From contig DHIR01000091.1 of the NCBI GenBank assembly GCA_002403905.1, positions 977-8,977 on the forward strand: DNA of 8,001 nucleotides, read 5' to 3'. The notes beneath the pieces were generated by a model, which was given only the letters and a program-made list of their open reading frames with translations, did no database searches and was not told the DNA's origin. This document shows positions 1-6,126 of the stretch, in pieces (the first letter of the stretch is position 1; each line of letters starts with the position of its first letter). This DNA is from Mucilaginibacter sp. UBA4741. GTDB taxonomy: Bacteria > Bacteroidota > Bacteroidia > Sphingobacteriales > Sphingobacteriaceae. The position numbers and the translations under genes were made by a program.

Positions 1-20
1 GCGGTGAGGTAAAAATCCAT
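1..20 (-). CDS. Start of a probable ABC transporter permease (partial)
   Basis: Only the first six codons and two further bases are in the window, read leftwards from an ATG at 20-18: M-D-F-Y-L-T and then a GC that begins an alanine codon. The ATG shares one base with the TAA stop of the substrate-binding protein gene (a TAATG junction), the usual sign of translational coupling in one operon. In this transporter family the gene after the binding protein is normally a permease whose N-terminus begins with a short MDxxLxA-like stretch before the first membrane helix, and these residues fit that. The identity rests on context and very few residues. An ATP-binding protein gene would be expected further left, outside the window. 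Confidence 0.5.
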
Positions 21-985
21 TATTTTACAGCTTCAAAATTTGAAGGTATGGCGACATTATATTTTTTAACCGCTGCCGGGTTATAAACTCGTTTCCTGAT
101 TTTTACCATCTCTGGCTTTAAACCATCCGTTTTATAGGTTTTAAGATATTGGGCGGCTTGTTCGCCGGCCTGGTATCCCCATTGGTAAATATCGGCACCA
201 AAAGCGGCTACCGCACCACGCTGCACTAAACCGGCTTCGCTGGTAAATATGGGCACATTGGCCTGGTTACAGTTTTTCAATATAGTTTCAAACGATGCAA
301 ATACGGTGTTATCCGGGTTGGCAAAAAAGGCATCTATGTGTTTACTTAAAAGCGCCTGGGTAACTAACTGTGCATCGGCCGATGAATTTAGTGGTAAGGC
401 TATTAACGTAACATTCAATTTATCAGCCAATGCTTTAATACGCTCCATGGCATCTGCCGATTGCGGTTCGGCCTGGTTATAGATCATGCCGATAACCAAC
501 TTAGCGCCTTTGGGCTTTAATAGTTTAGGGATGATAGAAAATGAGGTATCAATATATTGCAAATCCTCAACCGCGCCAAATAAATTAGCCGGTGCTTTGC
601 CTTTAGCATCCAATACCTTCATCCGTTCGGGCGTTGGCGCTACCATCTCGAAAATAGGAATGGTTTTAGTTTTTTGTACCGCTGTAACTGATGATAAGGT
701 GGTACAGGTAGCCAACAGGTCGACATTTTCTGATACAAAATAATTGACTATCTGGCTTAAGGTGGGTATATCACCCTGGGCATTACGGTATTCTATTTGA
801 ACCGTTTTTTGCTCTTCGCTAAAACCATTTTTCTTTAAAGCATCGGTAAAACCGGTCCGGGCCTGGGCTATTGTAGCATCTTCAAAAGCATCAACAAAAC
901 CAACTACAGGCCCATTGTTACTTTTAGGCGATTGGCAGGCGGCTATAAAAACGCTTAGCAGTATAAGCGGTAGATATTTTTTCAT
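20..985 (-). CDS. ABC transporter substrate-binding lipoprotein, TrpX/COG2984 type
   Basis: This 321-residue protein matches the uncharacterised ABC substrate-binding family (COG2984, PF04392), periplasmic binding proteins with a two-lobe fold. The N-terminus is a lipoprotein signal: K2-K3, a hydrophobic stretch at 4-16, and the lipobox I-A-A-C ending at Cys17, so it should be lipidated and membrane-anchored facing the periplasm. Family-like segments are GFVDAFED near residue 29, V-D-L-L-A-T-C-T-T-L-S-S-V in the first lobe, I-P-I-F-E-M-V-A-P, N-L-F-G-A-V-E-D at the hinge, A-N-P-D-N-T-V-F-A-S-F-E, and the closing V-P-I-F-T-S-E-A-G-L-V-Q-R-G-A-V-A-A-F-G-A-D. Length is normal for the family. Studied streptococcal relatives (TrpX) are linked to tryptophan uptake, but most members have no proven ligand and I cannot assign one here. 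It is the first gene of a leftward operon, overlapping the next gene by one base. Confidence 0.87.
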   Translation of the reverse strand: MKKYLPLILLSVFIAACQSPKSNNGPVVGFVDAFEDATIAQARTGFTDALKKNGFSEEQKTVQIEYRNAQGDIPTLSQIVNYFVSENVDLLATCTTLSSVTAVQKTKTIPIFEMVAPTPERMKVLDAKGKAPANLFGAVEDLQYIDTSFSIIPKLLKPKGAKLVIGMIYNQAEPQSADAMERIKALADKLNVTLIALPLNSSADAQLVTQALLSKHIDAFFANPDNTVFASFETILKNCNQANVPIFTSEAGLVQRGAVAAFGADIYQWGYQAGEQAAQYLKTYKTDGLKPEMVKIRKRVYNPAAVKKYNVAIPSNFEAVK

Positions 986-1007
986 TTTACTAAGTTATAT
1001 AAATGAG

Positions 1008-1036
1008 GCGAAAGGTAAAAGCTGAAAGGCAAAAGG
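1008..1036. repeat. Short imperfect tandem repeat in the divergent intergenic region
   Basis: Two neighbouring near-copies of a purine-rich unit are visible: GCGAAAGGTAAAA (1008-1020) and GCTGAAAGGCAAAA (1021-1034), followed by GG, which could begin a third copy. The units differ by one inserted T and one T/C change. On the other strand this reads as runs of CTTTT and CCTTTC in the leader or promoter of the substrate-binding protein gene. It lies between two divergent genes, so it could be a small expanded repeat or part of a control region. No function can be read from it. Confidence 0.55.
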
Positions 1037-1054
1037 TTACACTCTATTAGTTTT

Positions 1055-1072
1055 TAGTTAATTTAGCCGAAC
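1055..1072 (+). promoter_or_regulatory. Leader motif, copy 1, before the aminotransferase
   Basis: TAGTTAATTTAGCCGAAC lies directly against the ATG at 1073. Apart from a 4-base gap (TTTA) it is identical to the 14 bases at 2251-2264 before the omega-amidase gene. The TAATTT part resembles a Bacteroidota -7 box (TAnnTTTG) loosely. If it is a promoter, the transcript would have almost no leader. No Shine-Dalgarno sequence is present. The role is inferred; only the sequence identity is seen. Confidence 0.35.
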
Positions 1073-2233
1073 ATGACATCTATTGTATCTAAACTACCAC
1101 AAGTAGGCACTACCATTTTTACCACCATGTCTGCCCTGTCGGCAGAGGTTGGTGCTATAAACTTATCACAAGGTTTCCCTGATTATAATTGCTCGCCCGA
1201 ATTAATTGAGCTGGTTAACAAAGCCATGAAAGATGGGCACAACCAATACGCCCCAATGGCAGGCGTAAAAGCTTTGCGCGATGAGATAGCCTATAAAACC
1301 AAAAAACTATATGGTGCCGACTATGATCCCGATACGGAAATAACTGTTACCGCCGGTGGCACGCAAGCTATATTTACCGCTATTACTGCTGTTATAAATC
1401 CTAATGACGAGGTTATTGTATTCGAGCCTGCTTTTGATTGTTATGCACCGGCAATAAAACTGGCGGGCGGCGTTGTAAAGTCGTTAGAGCTTGAGCCCGG
1501 CAACAATTACCGCATTGATTGGACCATGGTGAAAAAACTGATCAATAACCGTACAAAGTTGATCATACTTAATTCGCCGCATAACCCTACAGCTACCATT
1601 TTGCACCAGGAGGATATTGACGAGTTAAGCGCTATAGTAAAAGACCAGGATATACTAATATTGAGCGATGAGGTTTACGAGCATTTAATATATGATGGTG
1701 AAATTCATCATAGCATGGCCCGCTATACCGAGCTGCAACAACGCAGCTTTATAGTTGCATCGTTTGGTAAACTATTGCATGCCACCGGCTGGAAAATAGG
1801 CTACTGCCTCGCTCCTGCTTATTTAATGCAGGAGTTTAGAAAAGTGCATCAGTTTTTGGTGTTCAGCGTAAACTCGGCAATGCAACAAGCTATAGCTGAG
1901 TATTTAAAAGATGAGAATATCTACTTAAATCTGCCTGCCTTTTTCCAGGAAAAGCGTGATCATTTTAGAAAAGGATTAGCAGAAACTAAATTTGAATTAT
2001 TACCTTCATATGGTTCTTATTTTCAATCTGTTAGATATGGGCACTTAACTAACGCTAATGAAGCCGATACTGATTTTGCTTTGCGATTAACAAAAGAAGC
2101 CGGGGTTGCCTGTATACCAACTTCTGTTTTTTATACACAAGGTACAGATCACAAGGTATTACGATTTTGTTTTGCCAAAAGGCAAGAAACTTTGGATGAT
2201 GCCGTTAATAGATTGATAGATTTTAAACTTTGA
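1073..2233 (+). CDS. Methionine/glutamine aminotransferase, YbdL (MtnE-like) type
   Basis: This 386-residue, cytosolic, fold-type I PLP enzyme of the class I/II aminotransferase family has the usual family length. Visible landmarks, in order: substrate-side L-S-Q-G-F-P-D at 31-37; N-Q-Y-A-P-M-A-G at 57-64; the phosphate loop A-G-G-T-Q at 94-98; a ring-stacking aromatic near Y124; S-P-H-N-P-T at 168-173 with the PLP-contacting Asn; S-D-E-V-Y at 198-202 with the Asp that pairs with the pyridine nitrogen; the Schiff-base lysine K233 in S-F-G-K; and the carboxylate-binding R364 in L-R-F-C-F. The H-A-T-G-W-K-I-G-Y-C stretch and V-F-S-V-N at 263-267 are typical of YbdL, which prefers methionine and aromatic amino acids. 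With glutamine as amino donor it would convert 4-methylthio-2-oxobutanoate to methionine. The omega-amidase gene 40 bp downstream supports this. Exact substrate range is inferred; kynurenine/glutamine transaminase K activity is an alternative within the same group. Confidence 0.88.
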   Translation: MTSIVSKLPQVGTTIFTTMSALSAEVGAINLSQGFPDYNCSPELIELVNKAMKDGHNQYAPMAGVKALRDEIAYKTKKLYGADYDPDTEITVTAGGTQAIFTAITAVINPNDEVIVFEPAFDCYAPAIKLAGGVVKSLELEPGNNYRIDWTMVKKLINNRTKLIILNSPHNPTATILHQEDIDELSAIVKDQDILILSDEVYEHLIYDGEIHHSMARYTELQQRSFIVASFGKLLHATGWKIGYCLAPAYLMQEFRKVHQFLVFSVNSAMQQAIAEYLKDENIYLNLPAFFQEKRDHFRKGLAETKFELLPSYGSYFQSVRYGHLTNANEADTDFALRLTKEAGVACIPTSVFYTQGTDHKVLRFCFAKRQETLDDAVNRLIDFKL

Positions 2234-2250
2234 TGAAAATAATTACGTAT

Positions 2251-2264
2251 TAGTTAAGCCGAAC
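2251..2264 (+). promoter_or_regulatory. Leader motif, copy 2, before the omega-amidase
   Basis: TAGTTAAGCCGAAC, 9 bases before the ATG at 2274, matches the leader motif at 1055-1072 at all 14 positions if a 4-base gap is allowed. TATTAGTT also precedes both copies (2248-2255 here, 1045-1052 at the other). It may be a shared control or initiation element of the two linked genes, or the remnant of a duplication. Function is not shown. Confidence 0.35.
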
Positions 2265-2273
2265 CCAACTGCT

Positions 2274-3050
2274 ATGAAAAATTTAAAGATCACTGTGTTT
2301 CAAGGATATTTGTTTTGGGAGAAAATAGACCAGAACCTGCAAAACATAGGATTAAGATTATCGGGAATACGAGAGAAAACCGATCTGATTATTCTGCCGG
2401 AAATGTTTAATACCGGCTTCACCATGAATGTCGAAGAACTTGCTGAACCAATGGGTGGCAAAACTATGCAATGGATGCATAAAATAGCCCAGAAATATGA
2501 ATGTGTAGTAACGGGCAGCTTGATTATAAAACAAAAGGACAAATACTACAACCGGCTAATATGGATGCTGCCCGATGGCAAGTGTAATTATTATGATAAA
2601 CGCCATTTGTTTGCTTTAGGCAAAGAAAATGACACCTATACTGCGGGAACGAAAAAACTGATTGTTGAATTAAAAGGGTGGAAAATTTGCCCAATGATAT
2701 GTTATGATCTTCGTTTCCCGGTATGGATGCGTAATGTTGACGAGGCTTACGATCTGTTATTAATTGTAGCCAACTGGCCAGAGCGCCGGGCTTTACACTG
2801 GCGCATGTTAATACCTGCACGCGCTGTCGAAAATCAAAGCTATGTTATTGGTGTTAACCGCGTTGGGCATGATGGCAATGAGGTTTATCACTCCGGCGAC
2901 TCTACCTGTATCGACCCCAATGGTAACGTGGTTTATTACAAGCGCGATGAAGAAGATGTTTACACCTTCTCTATCATAGCAGACGAAGTTATTAAAACAC
3001 GCCGCCTTTTACCTTTTTTAAAGGATGCGGATGATTTTAACCTTATTTAA
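2274..3050 (+). CDS. Omega-amidase, YafV type, nitrilase superfamily
   Basis: This 258-residue protein is a complete carbon-nitrogen hydrolase domain (PF00795). The catalytic triad is visible: E43 in L-P-E-M-F, K109 in Y-D-K-R-H, and nucleophile C143 in M-I-C-Y-D-L-R-F-P. The L-P-E-M-F-N-T-G-F-T-M-N segment and C-Y-D-L-R-F-P-V-W-M-R-N are characteristic of the YafV/omega-amidase branch. These enzymes hydrolyse 2-oxoglutaramate (and 2-oxosuccinamate) to the 2-oxoacid and ammonia in the cytosol. That removes the product of glutamine-dependent transamination and pulls the reaction forward. The upstream neighbour is such an aminotransferase, so the pair probably completes methionine salvage or recycles 2-oxoacids. 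No signal peptide is present and the length is usual. The ATG start has no Shine-Dalgarno sequence, but the protein aligns from the first strand (K-I-T-V-F-Q), which supports it. Confidence 0.88.
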   Translation: MKNLKITVFQGYLFWEKIDQNLQNIGLRLSGIREKTDLIILPEMFNTGFTMNVEELAEPMGGKTMQWMHKIAQKYECVVTGSLIIKQKDKYYNRLIWMLPDGKCNYYDKRHLFALGKENDTYTAGTKKLIVELKGWKICPMICYDLRFPVWMRNVDEAYDLLLIVANWPERRALHWRMLIPARAVENQSYVIGVNRVGHDGNEVYHSGDSTCIDPNGNVVYYKRDEEDVYTFSIIADEVIKTRRLLPFLKDADDFNLI

Positions 3051-3081
3051 TTACTTCGGTTACTTATAAATCTGTTTACTT

Positions 3082-3091
3082 TATTAATTTG
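3082..3091 (+). promoter_or_regulatory. Possible -7 box of the mannosidase gene
   Basis: TATTAATTTG, 17 bases before the TTG start, resembles the Bacteroidota -7 element TAnnTTTG with one mismatch (TTAATTTG). I see no convincing TTG -33 element 19-21 bases upstream. It would give a leader of roughly ten bases and a promoter separate from the omega-amidase gene. Weak support. Confidence 0.25.
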
Positions 3092-3108
3092 CGGATCAAA
3101 ATAATATC

Positions 3109-5667
3109 TTGCGTAAAGTGATAAAGATCTCCCGTATTTTACTTTTGTCTGTAATGGCTTTAAGCCTGTCGGTATCTGCCCAAAAGAAAAAAGATTATAC
3201 CCCTTATGTCGATCCGTTTATCGGTACAGGCGGCCACGGCCATACCTACCCTGGGGCGGTTGTGCCTTTTGGTATGGTACAACTTAGCCCTGATACCCGT
3301 TTAGAGGGATGGGACGGCTGCTCGGGCTATCATTATACCGATTCTGTTGTTTACGGTTTTTCGCATACCCATTTAAGCGGTACGGGCATTGCCGATTATT
3401 GCGATATCCTGTTTATGCCTACTACCGGCGATCCTCAGTTTAAAAACACCGATTATAGCTCGCCTTTTAAAAAGAAAAACGAATCGGCATCGCCGGGTTA
3501 TTATAAAACCCAATTGGATAAATATAATATTGGCGTAGAGTTAACCGCTACAACCCGGGCAGGCATGCACCGTTATAATTACCCATCAACACAACAGGCA
3601 AATATTATTATTGATCTGCAACACCGCGACCAAGTTTTAAGTTCATGGGTAGAGATCATTAACGACCATGAGATCTGTGGGTATCGTGAATCAAGAAGCT
3701 GGGCAAATGATCAGCATGTGTACTTCTATGCCAAATTTTCAAAACCATTTAAAACTTATGGCATAGCTGTTAATGATCAATTGCAAGACGGTTTAAAAAA
3801 AGCCGAGGGTAAGAACATCAAACTGTATATCCAATTTAATAATCCCGGCGAAGTAATATCAAAAGTGGGGATATCTGCTGTAAGCGCAGAAGGGGCATTA
3901 AAGAACCTGAACGCTGAGATCCCTGATTTCGATTTTAAAAGAGTTCAGAAAGCAGCAAAGACAAGCTGGATAAATGCCCTGTCAAAAATAGAAGTTGAGG
4001 GCGGCGCACCGACTGGACAGCGAGAGCAACAACAATCTGCAGAGGCAATGACTTATGGTAATAGGCACCCATCGAGTAAAAAGACCCCTGCTGTTGACTA
4101 TGGCAAAATAAAGCGAACCATATTTTATACTGCATTGTATCACAGCATGCTATCTCCAAATATTTATAGTGATATTGACGGTCAATATCGCGGTATGGAT
4201 CAAAAAATTCATACTACCGATGGATTTGACTATTATACCGTATTTTCTTTATGGGATACTTTCAGGGCCGAGCATCCGCTGCTTACTTTAATAGATAAAA
4301 AACGTACGCTTGATTTCATAAAGAGTTTCCTGGCTATTTATGACCAACAGGGATTACTACCTATATGGTCATTGGCATCAAATGAAACCTACTGTATGAT
4401 AGGTAACCACTCTATCCCTGTAATAGTTGATGCCTATGCAAAAGGTATAAGAGATTTTAATGCTGAAAATGCGCTGGATGCCATGAAGGCATCAGTAAAC
4501 CGCGACCAGTTTGGTTTACGCTCATACAGAACACATGGGTTGGTTTTGGCTGATGATGATAAGGAATCGGTATCAAAAACTTTAGAATATGCTTATGATG
4601 ACTGGTGCATTGCCCAGATGGCTAAAATGCTGAACAAGCCTGTTGATTATGCCGAATACATTAAACGTGCGCAGTACTGGAAAAACGTACATAATAAAGA
4701 AAATGGCTTTATGCAGGCTCAGGTTAAGGGCAACTGGTTTATGCCATTTAACCCTACCGATGTTAATGATAATTATGTAGAGGGTAATGCCTGGCAATAT
4801 ACCTTCCTGGTGCCGCAGGATGTTAGTGGTTTAATGAACCGCATGGGTGGCAAAACGCAATTTGCGGCAAGGCTGGACGAGCTTTTTACTACAAACGCGC
4901 CGCTAACAGGCAAAGAAACATCAGACATAACCGGGCTGATTGGCCAGTATGCGCATGGCAACGAGCCAAGCCATCACATGGCCTACTTGTTTAATTTTAC
5001 TGACGATGCTGATAAAACACAGTTTTTTATCAGCAAGATATTAAGTGAGCAATACAGCAATAAACCCGATGGCCTTTCTGGCAATGACGATTGCGGCCAA
5101 ATGTCGGCCTGGTATGTAATGAGTTCTTTAGGAATATATAATATAGCTCCCGGCCAGCAGCAGTTCCAGATAGGTTTACCACAGTTTGAAAAAGCGGTTA
5201 TCAACTTGGAGAATGGTAAGAAATTTACTATCCTAAATTCAGGTTCATCAATAGCACGTAACAACATCTATTTACAGGGAATGAACCTGGATAAGAAGGC
5301 CTACAATAAACTTTATATCAATTATAGTGATATAGCCAACGGCGGCGAATTTGAAGTTTATACCGGCCGACTGGCTAATAAAATATTTATGCAGGATCTG
5401 GAGAAATCAACCTCAAGTATTACTGATAACCTCATTGTACCAAATCCAACTATAGTTACTTTAAAAACATTTGCTCCGCCAACACGGGTCGAGATCAGAA
5501 GTAATGATATAGAGCCTAATACCTTTTATTATACCACAGATGGGTCTGCTCCTACTACATCATCAACTTTATATTCTAAACCAATACCGGTATCATCCAA
5601 ACTAATCATAAAGGCTATTGCTGTTAAAAACGGCAAATCAAGTTTAATAACCACAATACAATTTTAA
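3109..5667 (+). CDS. Secreted GH92 alpha-mannosidase with C-terminal chitobiase-like domain
   Basis: This 852-residue glycoside hydrolase family 92 protein belongs to the calcium-dependent, inverting exo-alpha-mannosidases that trim mannose from N-glycans or mannans. A signal peptide covers residues 1-24 (basic start, hydrophobic 10-23, likely cut S-V-S-A before Q25), so it acts in the periplasm or at the surface. The N-terminal beta-sandwich domain runs about 30-290, opening with Y-V-D-P-F-I-G-T-G-G-H-G-H-T-Y-P-G-A. The (alpha/alpha)6 catalytic domain runs about 335-765, with Y-R-G-M-D at 360-364, E558 in E-G-N-A-W-Q-Y (probable general acid), G-N-E-P-S-H-H at 617-623, and N-D-D-C-G-Q-M-S-A-W-Y at 659-669. 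Residues about 785-850 resemble the chitobiase/hexosaminidase C-terminal beta-sandwich (Y-Y-T-T-D-G-S-A-P-T near 807-816). The start is TTG at 3109: there is an in-frame stop at 3085-3087, and the next ATG (3154) would destroy the signal peptide. GTG at 3118 is an alternative. Residues about 297-329 look like an insertion. Linkage specificity cannot be read. Confidence 0.92.
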   Translation: MRKVIKISRILLLSVMALSLSVSAQKKKDYTPYVDPFIGTGGHGHTYPGAVVPFGMVQLSPDTRLEGWDGCSGYHYTDSVVYGFSHTHLSGTGIADYCDILFMPTTGDPQFKNTDYSSPFKKKNESASPGYYKTQLDKYNIGVELTATTRAGMHRYNYPSTQQANIIIDLQHRDQVLSSWVEIINDHEICGYRESRSWANDQHVYFYAKFSKPFKTYGIAVNDQLQDGLKKAEGKNIKLYIQFNNPGEVISKVGISAVSAEGALKNLNAEIPDFDFKRVQKAAKTSWINALSKIEVEGGAPTGQREQQQSAEAMTYGNRHPSSKKTPAVDYGKIKRTIFYTALYHSMLSPNIYSDIDGQYRGMDQKIHTTDGFDYYTVFSLWDTFRAEHPLLTLIDKKRTLDFIKSFLAIYDQQGLLPIWSLASNETYCMIGNHSIPVIVDAYAKGIRDFNAENALDAMKASVNRDQFGLRSYRTHGLVLADDDKESVSKTLEYAYDDWCIAQMAKMLNKPVDYAEYIKRAQYWKNVHNKENGFMQAQVKGNWFMPFNPTDVNDNYVEGNAWQYTFLVPQDVSGLMNRMGGKTQFAARLDELFTTNAPLTGKETSDITGLIGQYAHGNEPSHHMAYLFNFTDDADKTQFFISKILSEQYSNKPDGLSGNDDCGQMSAWYVMSSLGIYNIAPGQQQFQIGLPQFEKAVINLENGKKFTILNSGSSIARNNIYLQGMNLDKKAYNKLYINYSDIANGGEFEVYTGRLANKIFMQDLEKSTSSITDNLIVPNPTIVTLKTFAPPTRVEIRSNDIEPNTFYYTTDGSAPTTSSTLYSKPIPVSSKLIIKAIAVKNGKSSLITTIQF
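3994..4097 (+). repeat. Candidate in-frame insertion inside the GH92 gene, flanked by GTTGA
   Basis: GTTGA occurs at 3994-3998 and again at 4093-4097, exactly 99 bases (33 codons) apart and in the same frame. The sequence between them encodes a Q/R/S/K-rich stretch (Q304-R-E-Q-Q-Q-S, then N318-R-H-P-S-S-K-K). It is 51 of 94 G+C by hand count, against 40-42% in nearby lines. Removing one repeat unit joins K-I-E-V to D-Y-G-K-I-K-R-T-I-F-Y, close to the short linker that I would expect in GH92 proteins between the N-terminal domain and the catalytic domain. No clear terminal inverted repeats were found. Insertion is an inference; a natural loop extension is the alternative. Confidence 0.4.
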
Positions 5668-5669
5668 AA

Positions 5670-6008
5670 ATGGCTTATAACGAAGAACTTGCAGATAAAA
5701 TAAGGGAGGCTCTGGCAGAACATGGTCTGACAAATGTGGAAGAAAAGAAAATGTTTCGCGGCATTTGCTTTATGCTAGATGACAAAATGTGTGTTTGCGC
5801 TAGTGCCGATGAAATGCTTTGCCGCATTGGCCCTGAATATAAAGATGCATTGGAATTAAACGGTGTTCGAGGGATGATCCGCAATGGTAAAGCTCTGAAA
5901 GATTTTGTATTTGTAAGTACAGAAGCCATGAAAACAAAAAAAGAATTTGACAGTTGGATAAACAAGGCCTTAGCATTTAATAAATTTGCAAAAGCAAGCA
6001 AAAAGTAA
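5670..6008 (+). CDS. Stand-alone TfoX N-terminal-domain protein
   Basis: This 112-residue protein matches the TfoX N-terminal domain family (PF04993) along its whole length. Visible landmarks are V-E-E-K-K-M-F at 23-29, G-I-C-F-M at 31-35, D-K-M-C-V at 38-42, C-R-I-G-P-E at 51-56, and K-D-F-V-F-V-S at 77-83, with a lysine-rich tail. It lacks the C-terminal domain of the competence regulator TfoX/Sxy. Single-domain proteins of this kind are widespread and without established function, so a competence role should not be assumed. The family usually has M-F-G-G; here R30 replaces the first glycine. It starts 2 bp after the GH92 stop, suggesting co-transcription, but the products have no obvious link. 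It is cytosolic, with no signal or membrane segment. Confidence 0.82.
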   Translation: MAYNEELADKIREALAEHGLTNVEEKKMFRGICFMLDDKMCVCASADEMLCRIGPEYKDALELNGVRGMIRNGKALKDFVFVSTEAMKTKKEFDSWINKALAFNKFAKASKK

Positions 6009-6045
6009 AGACGCAATTCTTTGCATTTCCATCCTTCATCTCCCT

Positions 6046-6066
6046 AAAATTTAACTGTTAATTTTT
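6046..6066. repeat. AT-rich palindrome between the TfoX-like and PBP genes
   Basis: Arms AAAATTTAAC (6046-6055) and GTTAATTTTT (6057-6066) are reverse complements at 9 of 10 positions around a single central T. The right arm ends in a run of T. With almost no loop it would be a weak hairpin, and G+C in the stem is very low, so it is a poor intrinsic terminator. A protein-binding site is equally possible. Confidence 0.35.
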
Positions 6067-6068
6067 CG

Positions 6069-6101
6069 TTGTTACATAATTATAAACCGGCTATGATTTT
6101 G
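6069..6101 (+). promoter_or_regulatory. Possible promoter of the penicillin-binding protein gene
   Basis: TTG at 6069-6071 and TATGATTTTG at 6092-6101 are separated by 20 bases, like the Bacteroidota -33/-7 arrangement (TTTG, 19-21 bases, TAnnTTTG), though the -7 box carries two extra bases or one mismatch. A second candidate -7 box is TAATTTTA at 6107-6114, without a visible -33 partner. Either would give a short leader before ATG 6127. No Shine-Dalgarno sequence is present. Confidence 0.28.
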
Positions 6102-6126
6102 AGCCATAATTTTACATCTTTACCGC

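Noticed and set aside
249..743. Two plus-strand open frames (249-482 and 486-743) within the substrate-binding protein gene
   Set aside because: Both are opposite a clearly supported lipoprotein gene, and their products resemble no family I know.
3051..3108. Terminator between the omega-amidase and the mannosidase
   Set aside because: Only a weak TAACC/GGTTA pairing with a long loop and no T run was seen, so no terminator is called.
3999..4092. Complete insertion sequence or palindromic element with terminal inverted repeats
   Set aside because: The block is too short for a transposase and I found no convincing inverted ends; only the GTTGA direct repeats and the composition shift are supported.
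3935..4159. Antisense open frame of 74 codons crossing the GH92 insertion
   Set aside because: I considered whether the inserted block was a small gene on the other strand. The frame extends well into normal GH92 sequence on both sides, shows no start signal and no known motif, so I treat it as a shadow frame.
5670..6008. Competence regulator Sxy/TfoX
   Set aside because: Only the N-terminal domain is present, and stand-alone versions have no established competence role, so the gene symbol was not used.
5675..6016. Antisense open frame of 113 codons covering almost all of the TfoX-like gene
   Set aside because: It has no recognisable domain, its sequence follows from the codons of the sense gene, and the plus-strand frame matches a known family over its full length.
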